DNA of 64,000 nt from the NCBI GenBank assembly GCA_963721445.1, contig CAVRIZ010000005.1, positions 1,674,001 to 1,738,000 on the forward strand, given 5' to 3'. The translations under genes and the position numbers were made by a program. This DNA is from DAIOEK01 sp963721445 (GTDB taxonomy: Bacteria > Chloroflexota > Anaerolineae > Anaerolineales > Anaerolineaceae). Positions within the stretch are counted from its first letter, which is position 1; every line of letters starts with the position of its first letter. Under the pieces are notes generated by a model. The model made no database searches. It was not told the origin of the DNA and saw only the letters and a program-made list of their open reading frames with translations. This document shows, one piece after another, positions 16,320 to 25,457 of the stretch.

Positions 16320-18329
16320 TTACGAGGAACTCTTATTAAACCCAACTTCTGCCAAATTTCTGGCGGATTCTATCTGGTCTTCTTCCCCAATAACTCCGAT
16401 ACGATCGCCGGGTTCGAAAATGGTCATCGATTTTGGATTTGCCGTCAATTGTTTTGCCCGGATCAACGCCACCACGGATGCCCCGGTAGTTGATCGAATA
16501 TTAGCTTCTGCCAGAGATTTACCGATCAATTGACTTGTCTCACCAAGCTCCATCCAACTGATCTCGATCCCCTCAAAAGCATGTAATAGATGATGCAATG
16601 TTTCATGCTCCTCGTCCGAGGTAATATCGACATCATAATTATCCCTTCTAACCGCTTCTGCAAATTCGTGGACCTCTCGTAAAGGAAATCCAAGACTCAG
16701 GAGTGTATGGTGAACCAACTCCAATCCGCCTTCCAATTCCAGGTGGACTATATGGTTGGCGCCTACTTTCGACAGGTAACGGACACCTTTCTCGGTGGAA
16801 GCACGGGCAATAATGGGAAGTGTAGGATTGATGTCTCTTGCAGCCATCACGATTAAAGGCGAAGTCGTTTCATCCGAAACGGTGATGACCAAAGCGCGCG
16901 CTTTCTCGAGGTGGGCATGGACAATCACCTCGGAATTACCCGCATCCCCGTAGATGGTCGGAATTTTCCGTTGATTTAGGTAATCTCTTTGTTCTGCATC
17001 TGATTCAATGACCAAAATGGGTATCTCCAATGAGTCGAGGACATTGACCAGGTGTTTCCCCACCCTGCCATAACCGATCAGAACAACATGGTCCTGTAAT
17101 TGCTCATCAGTAATTTCAGGGATCATTGGAGAAGACTCAAGTTTTCTCCAGAAGCCGGGACTCTTCCGCAATGATTTTTCCAGAAGAGGCAGCAATCTAT
17201 ACATGAATGGATTGAGGGTGATCGATACAAGAGCGGCAGCGAGGATGAGCGAGTATTGGTTAAGATTTAATAGGTTAAGAGATAATCCTGCCTGCCCAAG
17301 AATAAATGAAAATTCACCGATCTGACTGAGACCAATCGCAATCACGAGGAAGGTCTTTGCCGGTCTGGGAAAGAAAAGCCCCAATAATATAACAATTATG
17401 GTTTTCCCGATCACGACCAACGCAGTCAGCGCTGTTACTTGCCCTACGTTTTGCCAGAGGAAAAGGGGGTTGACCAGCATACCAATCGACACGAAAAATA
17501 AAACTGAGAACGCTTCCCGGAAGGCGAACACGTCCGCCCCAACCTGGTGACTTAAGTGAGACTGACTGATGATCGCACCAGCAACGAAGGCTCCCAAAGC
17601 AAGGGAAACGCCAAATAGTTCCGAAGCGCCCATGGCCGTTCCCAGGGTGATGGCCAGTATCGCCAGGATAAATAATTCCCGTGAGCGGGTATGTGCGATC
17701 CGTTCAAGTAACCATGGAATGATCCGTGCTCCCGCGAAGAACATGATAACCACGAAGGCAGCGGCTTTGAGCAGAGTTATTGCCAGATTCTTCCAGTCGA
17801 ACGAGCTGCCATTTTCGGACATAATGGGCATTAAAACCAGGATTGCGACAGATAAAATGTCTTCCATGACCAACCAGCCAACAGCAGCCTGCCCATGAGA
17901 TGTGTTCAACAGGGAATTGTCCATTAATCCCCGCAACAAAACGACGGTGCTGGCAACCGAAATGGCGAGTCCTAAAACGACTCCGGCTGGAATGGACCAT
18001 CCCCACAATTGGCTAAGCCCAAAACCGAAGAGGGATGCGATCGCCGTTTGGATGAGCGCGCCCGGGATGGCAATATCCCGAACACGCAATAGATCTTGAA
18101 ATGAAAAATGCAATCCCACGCCAAACATCAGGAAGATCACGCCTAATTCAGCCAATTGCTGGATGGTTTCCACATCGCCCACGAATCCGGGTGTAAATGG
18201 ACCAATGGCGATACCAGCCAGGAGATAACCCACAATGGTAGGCAAGCCGATCCGGCGGGCAATCACTCCACCGATGAAAGCCACTACTAAAGCCAGGGTT
18301 ATATTGATCAAAATGGGCACATTATGCAT
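16320..18329 (-). CDS. CPA2-type K+/H+ antiporter with TrkA domains
   Basis: A 669-residue monovalent cation:proton antiporter of the KefB/YbaL kind. The first 385 residues form about twelve membrane spans (VAFIGGVIARRIGLPTIVGY, SVASTVVLLRGLMDN, ASELFGVSLALGAFVAGAII). Residues about 412-530 are a TrkA-N (RCK) NAD-binding domain starting VVLIGYGRVGKHLVNVL, and the end is a TrkA-C domain (LAEANIRSTTGASVVALIR). It is expected to expel K+ or Na+ in exchange for protons, gated by nucleotide binding to the cytoplasmic RCK part. It is a single gene, divergent from the CPBP protease. Confidence 0.9.
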   Translation of the reverse strand: MHNVPILINITLALVVAFIGGVIARRIGLPTIVGYLLAGIAIGPFTPGFVGDVETIQQLAELGVIFLMFGVGLHFSFQDLLRVRDIAIPGALIQTAIASLFGFGLSQLWGWSIPAGVVLGLAISVASTVVLLRGLMDNSLLNTSHGQAAVGWLVMEDILSVAILVLMPIMSENGSSFDWKNLAITLLKAAAFVVIMFFAGARIIPWLLERIAHTRSRELFILAILAITLGTAMGASELFGVSLALGAFVAGAIISQSHLSHQVGADVFAFREAFSVLFFVSIGMLVNPLFLWQNVGQVTALTALVVIGKTIIVILLGLFFPRPAKTFLVIAIGLSQIGEFSFILGQAGLSLNLLNLNQYSLILAAALVSITLNPFMYRLLPLLEKSLRKSPGFWRKLESSPMIPEITDEQLQDHVVLIGYGRVGKHLVNVLDSLEIPILVIESDAEQRDYLNQRKIPTIYGDAGNSEVIVHAHLEKARALVITVSDETTSPLIVMAARDINPTLPIIARASTEKGVRYLSKVGANHIVHLELEGGLELVHHTLLSLGFPLREVHEFAEAVRRDNYDVDITSDEEHETLHHLLHAFEGIEISWMELGETSQLIGKSLAEANIRSTTGASVVALIRAKQLTANPKSMTIFEPGDRIGVIGEEDQIESARNLAEVGFNKSSS

Positions 18330-18714
18330 GATTCGTTTCGATCCTCCAGAGTAGCGATAAATTACTGGAGCTGATTATCTCTTTTTTCAATTCTACAGGT
18401 TTTTTTATGAATCCCAAACCTGATAGTTTAAGCATAATAAATAATTCAACCTCCAATAATCAGGTCAGCAAGCATTTCCGAAATATAATTATCCCGATGC
18501 ACATTAATCACCCTGGGTATGAAATAAACAAACTCAATATAAACATCCATCGACGCTACATCCAGGGTCAACAAGGACGCTTGCCATGACATCGGTAGAT
18601 TAGGATGGTTGGTAGCACTGAGGAGTAATGATGGCAAGTAATTCATTACAGGTTGTATCCATTCAGATCATTGTGTAAAGGAATTATCCGCAGGTTAGGC
18701 CATGAGGGTAAACA
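18330..18714. other. divergent intergenic region, no gene seen
   Basis: About 385 bases between the minus-strand antiporter and the plus-strand CPBP gene. It is AT-rich and must hold both promoters, but no clear -35/-10 pair could be singled out. Short frames on both strands lack ribosome sites and any recognisable sequence. Confidence 0.5.
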
Positions 18715-19563
18715 ATGCTCAAAAAAAATGATCCACTCCAACAAGCTGCATATTTTTTTGTTATCACAATCGGGTTATCCTACCTTGTTTTCTGGGGACC
18801 GCTCGTTCTCCTGAAAATTCCAGCAGCCAGTTTCGTCAAAGGTGTTTCTGGTCCGCCCTGGTCTATGGTTTTGTTTCTCTTCGGTGGTTTTGTCCCATCA
18901 CTCGTAGGGATAGGTTTGACCTGGATTTGGGATGGGAAAAATGGATTGCGAACCATCTGGAAACGCGCTTTACAATTCCGGATTGGGTGGCGATGCTATG
19001 GATTTGCGATTGCATTCGTAATGTTGATCACCCTTGGTCAACTCGTAATAATTCGATATCTGGGGCAAACCTTTGACCTGAGTCTATTTCTAACCCAACT
19101 CGTTAGTTTTCTACCGTTATTGATCGTCGGCCCGATCTCGGAGGAATTTGGTTGGCGCGGGTACGCCCTGGACCGGTTGCAGAGTCGCTGGAATGGACTG
19201 ATCTCGGCGATCATCATCGGTGTGTTTTGGAGCTTATGGCATTTACCACTTTTCTTTATGATAGGGACGTCACAATATGAACTTCACCTGTCCTTTTTTA
19301 GTTTTTTAATTGCTATAACGGGATCCTCGATTCTATACACCTGGCTGCATAATTTGGCGAAGGGGAGTATTTGGATGGCGATCTTCTTTCACTGGATAGC
19401 TACCTATTGCCTCCAGGTAGTGGCAAGCGGGGTTACTCGATCTGCTACTTATGACTTGTTGGAACCCCTCCCGACATTGATCTTAGCGGGAATCGTCATT
19501 CTGATCGCAAAACCTGATCTTGGTGCTGCCAGGCATGGCGACCGAATTTCAGAGGCGATCTGA
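18715..19563 (+). CDS. CPBP family intramembrane metalloprotease
   Basis: A 282-residue membrane protein of the CPBP (CAAX protease/bacteriocin-processing, Abi) family. The three conserved motifs are present: SEEFGWRGYALDRL (EExxxR), FWSLWHLPLFF (FxxxH) and a late ILYTWLHNLAKGS containing a histidine. About seven to eight hydrophobic spans surround them. Family members cleave substrates within the membrane or confer bacteriocin immunity; the target here is unknown. GAGGG precedes the ATG. Another member of this family begins at the far end of the window (63785). Confidence 0.88.
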   Translation: MLKKNDPLQQAAYFFVITIGLSYLVFWGPLVLLKIPAASFVKGVSGPPWSMVLFLFGGFVPSLVGIGLTWIWDGKNGLRTIWKRALQFRIGWRCYGFAIAFVMLITLGQLVIIRYLGQTFDLSLFLTQLVSFLPLLIVGPISEEFGWRGYALDRLQSRWNGLISAIIIGVFWSLWHLPLFFMIGTSQYELHLSFFSFLIAITGSSILYTWLHNLAKGSIWMAIFFHWIATYCLQVVASGVTRSATYDLLEPLPTLILAGIVILIAKPDLGAARHGDRISEAI

Positions 19564-19688
19564 TTTGGTTTTGAATTCATGCACACGGATATATGGGACA
19601 AAATAGGTAAGTGAGAAATCAGATCTCTGGTCTCGGTTCTCTCATATCAGCAGTATAATTTCCTCTTTGTCTGAGGAGATACAACGAC

Positions 19689-20870
19689 ATGGATGATGCC
19701 GCACCAGTAATTCTGGATAAGCCGCTCGAAGAAAAATTTCATACAGCAGAGATCGTCACGGTGGCGGCTGCTCATGGCGCGCATGATACCTTTTTTTCAT
19801 ACTTGCCCACAATTCTTCCTCTGTTAATTCGCAACCTTGGGTTGAGTACCACCCAGGCAGGGCTTCTTTCAGCATTCAGCCAATTCCCAAACCTGCTGCA
19901 ACCTTTCATTGGTCACCTCGCAGACCGCAAGAACTTAAAGATGTTGGTGATTCTGGCTCCTACTTTTTCGGGTGTACTGATCACGCTGCTGGGAATCGCA
20001 CCCAGTTTCGGAGTAGCTTCAGCGTTGATGGTTCTGGCGGGATTCTGCACAGCCGGTTTCCACGCAATCGCACCAGCCATGGTTGGGGCACGTTCAGGCC
20101 GCAAAGTTGGACGTGGTATGGGATTCTTTATGGTGGGCGGTGAATTGGGATTTGGAATAGGTCCATTGGTTGTTGTCGCTACTATCGGTGCGTTTACTAT
20201 ACGCGGTCTACCCTGGTTGATGACGCTAGGATTGTTGGCATCCCTTATTCTGTGGTTCAGGCTGAAAGATATCACCACAGTGAGGGCAGCCCATGCGGAA
20301 GTTGGGCTTCCGGTTCGTGAGGCATTATTGCAGATGCGGGGATTGATGCTTCCGATCATGGCAGTCACTTTCCTGACCGGATTCTTGAATGCAAATATTG
20401 TGAACTATCTGCCTACGTTTATGTCTATCGAAGGGTCCCCTTTCGCGCTGGCGGGTTTATCGCTTGCGATCGTGGAACTTAGCGGGACGGTGGGTAATTT
20501 ATTTATGGGTTTCTACAGTGACCGAATCGGCCAAAGGACGATCGCCATTTTGGGTATCTCATTCTCAGCAGTCTTTTCATTCGGCTTTTTGATGACACAT
20601 GGATGGATCCAATTGGTAATGCTGATTGGGGTGGGTTTGTGCGCGTTCGTAGCTAATCCCGCCTTTCTCTCGATGATCCAGCCCCGGTTTGTGAATAATC
20701 GGGCGTTGTCCAACGGTGTATATATGTCTACCAGCTTTATTCTGCGTTCAATTGTGGTCGTGATCGTCGGGATGTTGTCTGATCGATTTGGTATGCGTCC
20801 AGTCTTTTTCGGCAGTGTTGCGCTGGCATTCGCATCCGTGCCTTTATTATTATTCCTACCGAAAAAGTAA
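19689..20870 (+). CDS. MFS transporter, fosmidomycin-resistance-like
   Basis: A 393-residue twelve-span major facilitator protein resembling the Fsr (fosmidomycin resistance) group: AAHGAHDTFFSYLPTILPL at the first span, LADRKNLK in the loop between spans 2 and 3, and GRGMGFFMVGGELGFGIGPL in the fifth. Such proteins export small amphipathic compounds using the proton gradient; the substrate is unpredicted. TGAGGAGA precedes the ATG and TATAAT lies at 19654-19659, without a convincing -35. Confidence 0.83.
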   Translation: MDDAAPVILDKPLEEKFHTAEIVTVAAAHGAHDTFFSYLPTILPLLIRNLGLSTTQAGLLSAFSQFPNLLQPFIGHLADRKNLKMLVILAPTFSGVLITLLGIAPSFGVASALMVLAGFCTAGFHAIAPAMVGARSGRKVGRGMGFFMVGGELGFGIGPLVVVATIGAFTIRGLPWLMTLGLLASLILWFRLKDITTVRAAHAEVGLPVREALLQMRGLMLPIMAVTFLTGFLNANIVNYLPTFMSIEGSPFALAGLSLAIVELSGTVGNLFMGFYSDRIGQRTIAILGISFSAVFSFGFLMTHGWIQLVMLIGVGLCAFVANPAFLSMIQPRFVNNRALSNGVYMSTSFILRSIVVVIVGMLSDRFGMRPVFFGSVALAFASVPLLLFLPKK

Positions 20871-21100
20871 ATCTTCCGACTTCTTTCTATAAGGTTGACT
20901 CTTCACTATTCATAAGTATATACACCTGGATCGATAAGATCTTGGTATAGATGGTATGAAATCGTGTGATAATGGGATAACCTCGATCTTTTTTGTGAGT
21001 TGAACATCTACACCATTAATGGATTATCCTCTCGACCGCCTTCTTCGTTCAACAGGAGTGATTAATCCACTCGAATATTGCAGGAATATCAAGGTGGAAC

Positions 21101-21490
21101 TTGCTAACAACCCGTGAAGTGGAACAACATTTCCATTACCTTCCATCGATGCAATTGGATATCATTCTGGAATTACGCAGTATAGTCGGGCGGATCGCAC
21201 CTGATGCAACGGAACGGGTCCATCGGAAAGGGTTAACGTACTACCATGGCAAAACTGGCGGACCGGTTAGTGCTGGGATCTGCCAGATACTGTCCTATGA
21301 TGATCATATAGAGCTGGCGTTCATACATGGAGTGTATCTTCCTGATCCCAAGCGGTTGCTTTCCGGCGATCGAAAGGTAAAGCGATTTGTCAGAATAAAC
21401 TCGTTTGAGTTGACTCCCTGGAATGATCTGGAAGCATTGATCCTCGCCCATAGCCGTTTTGACCCATATACCCGGACCTTCCACGACTAA
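21101..21490 (+). CDS. DUF1801 domain-containing protein
   Basis: A 129-residue YdhG/DUF1801-type protein (frataxin-like fold). The typical opening is VEQHFHYLPSMQLDIILELR with IAPDATERVHRKGLTYY, followed by the strand-rich C-terminus. The likely start is TTG 21101 just after AAGGTGG; the first ATG (21149) would remove the conserved N-terminal helix. Function is not established for the family. It is a single gene. Confidence 0.75.
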   Translation: MLTTREVEQHFHYLPSMQLDIILELRSIVGRIAPDATERVHRKGLTYYHGKTGGPVSAGICQILSYDDHIELAFIHGVYLPDPKRLLSGDRKVKRFVRINSFELTPWNDLEALILAHSRFDPYTRTFHD

Positions 21491-21774
21491 CGATCTACAT
21501 TTCGAAAAAATATAAAACCTATTTTGCTGAGGAATCGCAAAGGAATAGGTTGTTTTGTCCGTCCCCTATGATAAGACTGAAGCTGAGACAAAATGAAACT
21601 ACTCATCCATGAGATAGGTATACTATGGATAAATTCATATGGTTCCATCGAGCCTGAGCGGATTAGGGATCCCGAAAGGATTGTACTATCCCTTTCGTTA
21701 ACATCTGCAGAGACTCCGCTTGATTGAAAACCAATCCTGGCTCAAATCTTTTTCGCTCTGGAAGGAGGATGAAT

Positions 21775-22965
21775 ATGTTGATCAGCACTGGAAATCTGCA
21801 ACCTGGCAGCCTTCAAGGAAAAATTGCAGTTGTAACCGGAGCCGGACAGGGAATCGGATTGGAAGCCGCAAAATCGTTAGCATGGCTTGGCGCCAAGGTA
21901 ATCATTGCTGAAATTAACTCGACCACTGGCCACGCTGCAGCAGCTGAGATCACCGAATTACTGGGTCCAGGTACGGCTGTTTTCATCCAGACTGATGTTG
22001 GTCTCGAAGAGAGCGTCCATCACCTGAAGATGACAATAGAAGACACCTTTGGTCCCGTATCTATCGTGATCAATAATGCCACGATCACTCCCATAGGTTC
22101 TGCACCTAAAGTCTCGATTGATCAGTGGGATGCCAGCTATCGGGTCAATCTTCGCGGGCCGGCATTATTGGCAATCGCATTTCTACCCGGGATGATCGAA
22201 CGTAATGATGGTGTCTTCGTCAGTGTAGCTTCACTCGGTGAAGCATACTTGACTGCCTATGAGACATTCAAACAGGCGCAGGTGCGACTGGCCACGACCA
22301 TGAATGTGGAATTGGAAGGGATGAATGTATACTGTTTTTCAATCAATCCGGGATTGGTTCGCACGACCCGGGCGATGGAATGTATAAAAGTTCTTGCGCC
22401 AATTTACGGGATAACTATAGACGAGTTTATCCAACGAAGCGATGAAATGTCCGCCGAAGCTGCTGGCGCTGGATTTGCAGCCGCAGTAGTCCTGGCCAGT
22501 AATTTTCGTGGGCAGGAGATCACATCCAGGCTCGCCTTAAAGACGGCTGGCATTAATTTATCTGGAGTGATACCTTCCCGAATGGAACAGCTTCCCCAGA
22601 GCATCCGAAAAGAAGCGGCTGTGCTTTGCAGGAGCATCATAACGACCCTATCCCAGCAGGCGGTTCAATGGTCAGACCGCCCGGCACTTGAGCAACAATG
22701 GATCTTCCAGGATTTTAAGAAATGGTCCGGTGATTCTGTGGAAGGCTGGCTTCAGAAATTAGACCAACTCCGAGGCCGGTTGGAAGCCAATATTCCAGAT
22801 CATGAAAATATCCAATTGGATAAATTAGCTGGTTTCTATGGGCATCTTCAATCCACGGTCGGAAGCAATGAATCTGATCCATTACGGCAGGAAGAAAAGG
22901 TCCGAACGATCCAGTACTGGCAGAAGGAAGTGATGGACCTGGAGACCCTCCTATCTCAGCGCTGA
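21775..22965 (+). CDS. short-chain dehydrogenase/reductase with C-terminal extension
   Basis: A 396-residue SDR. The first 250 residues are a complete classical SDR: NAD(P) site KIAVVTGAGQGIGLEAAKSL, INNATITP, active-site serine in VSVASLGEAY and Y-x-x-x-K in AYETFKQAQVRLA, then SINPGLVRT. About 145 further residues form a helical, charged tail (QSIRKEAAVLCRSIITTLSQ, LDQLRGRLEANI) that does not belong to the SDR fold and is not recognised. AAGGAGG (21762-21768) favours ATG 21775 over the in-frame ATGs at 21769 and 21724. It ends at a strong terminator. Substrate unknown. Confidence 0.85.
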   Translation: MLISTGNLQPGSLQGKIAVVTGAGQGIGLEAAKSLAWLGAKVIIAEINSTTGHAAAAEITELLGPGTAVFIQTDVGLEESVHHLKMTIEDTFGPVSIVINNATITPIGSAPKVSIDQWDASYRVNLRGPALLAIAFLPGMIERNDGVFVSVASLGEAYLTAYETFKQAQVRLATTMNVELEGMNVYCFSINPGLVRTTRAMECIKVLAPIYGITIDEFIQRSDEMSAEAAGAGFAAAVVLASNFRGQEITSRLALKTAGINLSGVIPSRMEQLPQSIRKEAAVLCRSIITTLSQQAVQWSDRPALEQQWIFQDFKKWSGDSVEGWLQKLDQLRGRLEANIPDHENIQLDKLAGFYGHLQSTVGSNESDPLRQEEKVRTIQYWQKEVMDLETLLSQR

Positions 22966-23025
22966 CCAATTATTTAGGTTAACTGGCTGTTTTGAATCGA
23001 TTAGAACAAGTTTGATTTTTTTTCC

Positions 23026-23065
23026 CAGGTTGGTGAGATTACGATTGACTCACCGACCTGTTTTT
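23026..23065 (+). terminator. rho-independent terminator after the SDR gene
   Basis: Stem CAGGTTGGTGAG (23026-23037) pairing with CTCACCGACCTG (23049-23060) with one G-T pair, followed by TTTTT (23061-23065). Confidence 0.85.
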
Positions 23066-23072
23066 GTATAAT
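23045..23072 (+). promoter_or_regulatory. promoter embedded in the SDR terminator
   Basis: TTGACT (23045-23050), 16-base spacer, TATAAT (23067-23072). The -35 overlaps the start of the 3' arm of the preceding terminator. It drives the GyrI-like gene starting at 23160. Confidence 0.75.
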
Positions 23073-23159
23073 CACAGTAGATAGATAAAATAAAGGTCCC
23101 CAGGAAAGGGACCAGGTTTTCATTCATAGTTGACAGACAAAAAGCAAATAGGAGGATCC

Positions 23160-23804
23160 ATGGAGATGCTGGATCTTAAAAAGCTTTATAAAAACCTCTA
23201 CGAACCATCTTCGAAAAAAGTGGATTTGATTCAAGTGCCACGTTTAAATTTTATCATGATCGATGGCGTGATCGAAAAGGGATCATCTCCGGGTACTTCG
23301 ATTGGCTTTGCTGATGCGACTCAGGCGATCTATGGGATTTCGTACACATTAAAGTTTATGTTGAAGAAAGCAAAAGAAAACCCGGTGGATTATCCGGTGA
23401 TGGCATTGGAAGGATTGTGGTGGGTGGAAGATGGTTCCTTTGATATCAATATCAAAGACAATTGGAGCTATACATTGATGATCATGCAGCCTGAGGTAAT
23501 CACGATGTCCGTGTTTAACGAAGGAATAGTGCAACTGAGAAAGAAGAGAGGTGCTCTGCCTGTTTTCGATCGATTAAGGCTTGAGTATTTTGAAGAAGGA
23601 CTCTGCGCGCAGATCATGCATATTGGACCTTATGCAACAGAACCATCCACGGTTGAATTGATGCACGACTTTATGAAACAGAACGGTGTGCACGATCTGG
23701 TCGGATTGGGTGGGAAACATCACGAGATCTACATGGGTGATCCGCGTAAGTCTGCACCTGAGAATCTAAAGACGGTCTTGCGCCATCCCGTAAAAATAAG
23801 TTAA
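23160..23804 (+). CDS. GyrI-like small-molecule-binding protein
   Basis: A 214-residue protein of the GyrI-like/SOUL-related group (COG4832 type), the ligand-binding domain also used in multidrug-responsive regulators. Recognisable segments are LYEPSSKKVDLIQVPRLNFI and MIDG near the N-terminus and MHIGPYATEPSTVELMHDFM near residue 160, with GGKHHEIYMGDPRK at the end. It lacks a DNA-binding domain. GGAGG four bases before ATG 23160 sets the start, although a TTG at 23130 is in frame. It is followed 42 bases later by the toroid-fold gene and probably co-transcribed with it. Confidence 0.85.
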   Translation: MEMLDLKKLYKNLYEPSSKKVDLIQVPRLNFIMIDGVIEKGSSPGTSIGFADATQAIYGISYTLKFMLKKAKENPVDYPVMALEGLWWVEDGSFDINIKDNWSYTLMIMQPEVITMSVFNEGIVQLRKKRGALPVFDRLRLEYFEEGLCAQIMHIGPYATEPSTVELMHDFMKQNGVHDLVGLGGKHHEIYMGDPRKSAPENLKTVLRHPVKIS

Positions 23805-23846
23805 CGTATGGAAAATTCGGAATATTCAGCCATGTGAGCGGGAAAT

Positions 23847-24860
23847 ATGAATACGTTGATGAATTCGAATAAGGATGTACTGAATTGGTTATTGGATCCA
23901 GCCGAACCTGGTGTCCCGTATCTGGCGCTGCGTGATTTACTGAGATATGACCCGGATGATCCCGAATTGATCAAAGCAAGAAAGGAAGCACATCTTCATG
24001 GTCCGATCGCGACCATTTTGAATGCGATGGAGCCGGAAGGATATTGGGCGAAGGCAGGCCAGGGATACAATCCAAAGTACCGGTCTACCGTCTGGTCGAT
24101 CATTCTACTGGCACAACTGGGCGCCTCTGCCAGAGAAGATGAAAGGATTTCCCTGGCTTGCAGCAAACTTCTGGATCAAGCCCTCACAGGTTCCGGGCAG
24201 TTCACCTATAATGGCTTACCTTCCGGTACGTTTGACTGTCTCCAGGGCAACCTCTGCTGGGCGATGCTTACCCTGGGATTTAATGATCCACGCCTGGCAC
24301 AGGCATTTGACTGGATGGCTCGCAGCGAAACAGGTGACGGAATTGCGAATGCCAGCGATCGAAAAGCACCTGAACGTTATTATTCGATCAAGAGCGGACC
24401 TAATTTCGGATGTGGCGCAAATTTACAACTTCCCTGCGCCTGGGGAGCAACCAAGGTAATGCTCGCCTTCAGCATCCTCCCGGATGAAGACCGGACACCC
24501 CACATTAACCGCGCAATTAAAATCGGTTTGGACTTCATGTTCAGCGTGGATCTCATCCAGGCGAACTGGCAGTCTGGTGGAACTGATCATCCGAGTCGAA
24601 ATTGGTGGAAATTTGGATTTCCCGTCTTCTATGTGACTGACTTGCTTCAAGTGGCTGAATCTCTGGTTGGTTTCGGGTATGGATCCGATCCAAGGATGGC
24701 AGGATTATTATCGCTGATCCATTCAAAGCAAAATAGCCAGGGGCAATGGAATTTGGAATATGACTACTCGGGGAAGACCTGGGTGGATTTTGGTGAAAAA
24801 GGAAAGCCGAACAAATGGGTTACGCTCAGAGCAATGAAAGTACTAAATTCGGATAATTAG
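23847..24860 (+). CDS. alpha/alpha-toroid (terpenoid cyclase/prenyltransferase-like) protein
   Basis: A 337-residue soluble protein with repeated helical hairpins typical of the terpenoid cyclase/prenyltransferase alpha-alpha toroid fold: YWAKAGQGYNPKYRSTVW, LQGNLCWAMLTLGF, SGPNFGCGANLQLPCAWG, and NSQGQWNLEYDYSGKTW at the end. Proteins of this kind in databases are often mislabelled as nitrogen fixation NifH; there is no P-loop or Fe-S ligand pattern here, so that name is wrong. The substrate is unknown. The start lies 42 bases after the GyrI-like gene. Confidence 0.75.
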   Translation: MNTLMNSNKDVLNWLLDPAEPGVPYLALRDLLRYDPDDPELIKARKEAHLHGPIATILNAMEPEGYWAKAGQGYNPKYRSTVWSIILLAQLGASAREDERISLACSKLLDQALTGSGQFTYNGLPSGTFDCLQGNLCWAMLTLGFNDPRLAQAFDWMARSETGDGIANASDRKAPERYYSIKSGPNFGCGANLQLPCAWGATKVMLAFSILPDEDRTPHINRAIKIGLDFMFSVDLIQANWQSGGTDHPSRNWWKFGFPVFYVTDLLQVAESLVGFGYGSDPRMAGLLSLIHSKQNSQGQWNLEYDYSGKTWVDFGEKGKPNKWVTLRAMKVLNSDN

Positions 24861-25159
24861 CTTTTTATAAATAACCACCAAAGTTGACTGGTTTGTAAAT
24901 TTCTGCAAAATCAGCTAAAGTAAAGGGGAGAGGTTAATGGGAGAGAGGATCAGTAGGGCGTCTCACTCACTTGCTGCAAGATACAACATTTTCATCTGAA
25001 ACAGAATTTATTTTGCATTGTAATCGAGTATTGATCCAAACGCACTGCATCTTTTTTGGTCCTTTCTTCATATAGGGTTAGCGAGTTGATGGAAATTACT
25101 CCAGGCTGGAGTGTTAATCGACAGCCTACCTTTTCAAGATTTATCTAAGGAGGAAAACG

Positions 25160-25330
25160 ATGAAAACATCTGCACCAAAAAATATAACCTGGTGGATAGC
25201 TCTAATCTTGGGGGTCCTTGGGATTCTTGCCACATTGGTTAAAATTCCAGTGGTCAGCGGAAATGAATTCTGGTTTGTCGTGATTGGTCTGGCACTCATG
25301 TTGGTTGCAACCGTCACCAAGGGTCTGTAA
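25160..25330 (+). CDS. 56-residue two-span membrane protein
   Basis: A small gene with an excellent AAGGAGG ribosome site seven bases before the ATG. The product has a short polar N-terminus (MKTSAPKNITW), a first span WIALILGVLGILATLV, a short loop PVVSGNE and a second span FWFVVIGLALMLVATV ending KGL. Hydrophobic layout, ribosome site and a following 13-base hairpin argue it is real. No function is known; its 300-base upstream region has no other gene. Confidence 0.75.
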   Translation: MKTSAPKNITWWIALILGVLGILATLVKIPVVSGNEFWFVVIGLALMLVATVTKGL

Positions 25331-25340
25331 TGATCTGACC

Positions 25341-25383
25341 AGAGTCGGCAAGAACTGTTTGACTTTAGTCTCTTGCCGACTCT
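25341..25383 (+). terminator. hairpin terminator after the small membrane protein
   Basis: Perfect 13-base stem AGAGTCGGCAAGA (25341-25353) and its complement (25371-25383) with a 17-base loop. No long T run follows, so termination may be partial. Confidence 0.65.
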
Positions 25384-25457
25384 TCCTATTACTTACCTTT
25401 CCGTTATCCTAATTTTTTAGAAGTAAGAAAATACTTCCTGTGATATGATTTATTCTT

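Noticed and set aside
18407..18646. Small genes in the antiporter/CPBP intergenic region
   Set aside because: Frames on both strands overlap each other, lack ribosome sites and have no coherent hydrophobic or domain pattern.
23847..24860. Naming this gene nifH or nitrogen fixation protein
   Set aside because: There is no P-loop, no [4Fe-4S] ligand pattern and no nif context; the sequence fits an alpha-alpha toroid fold.
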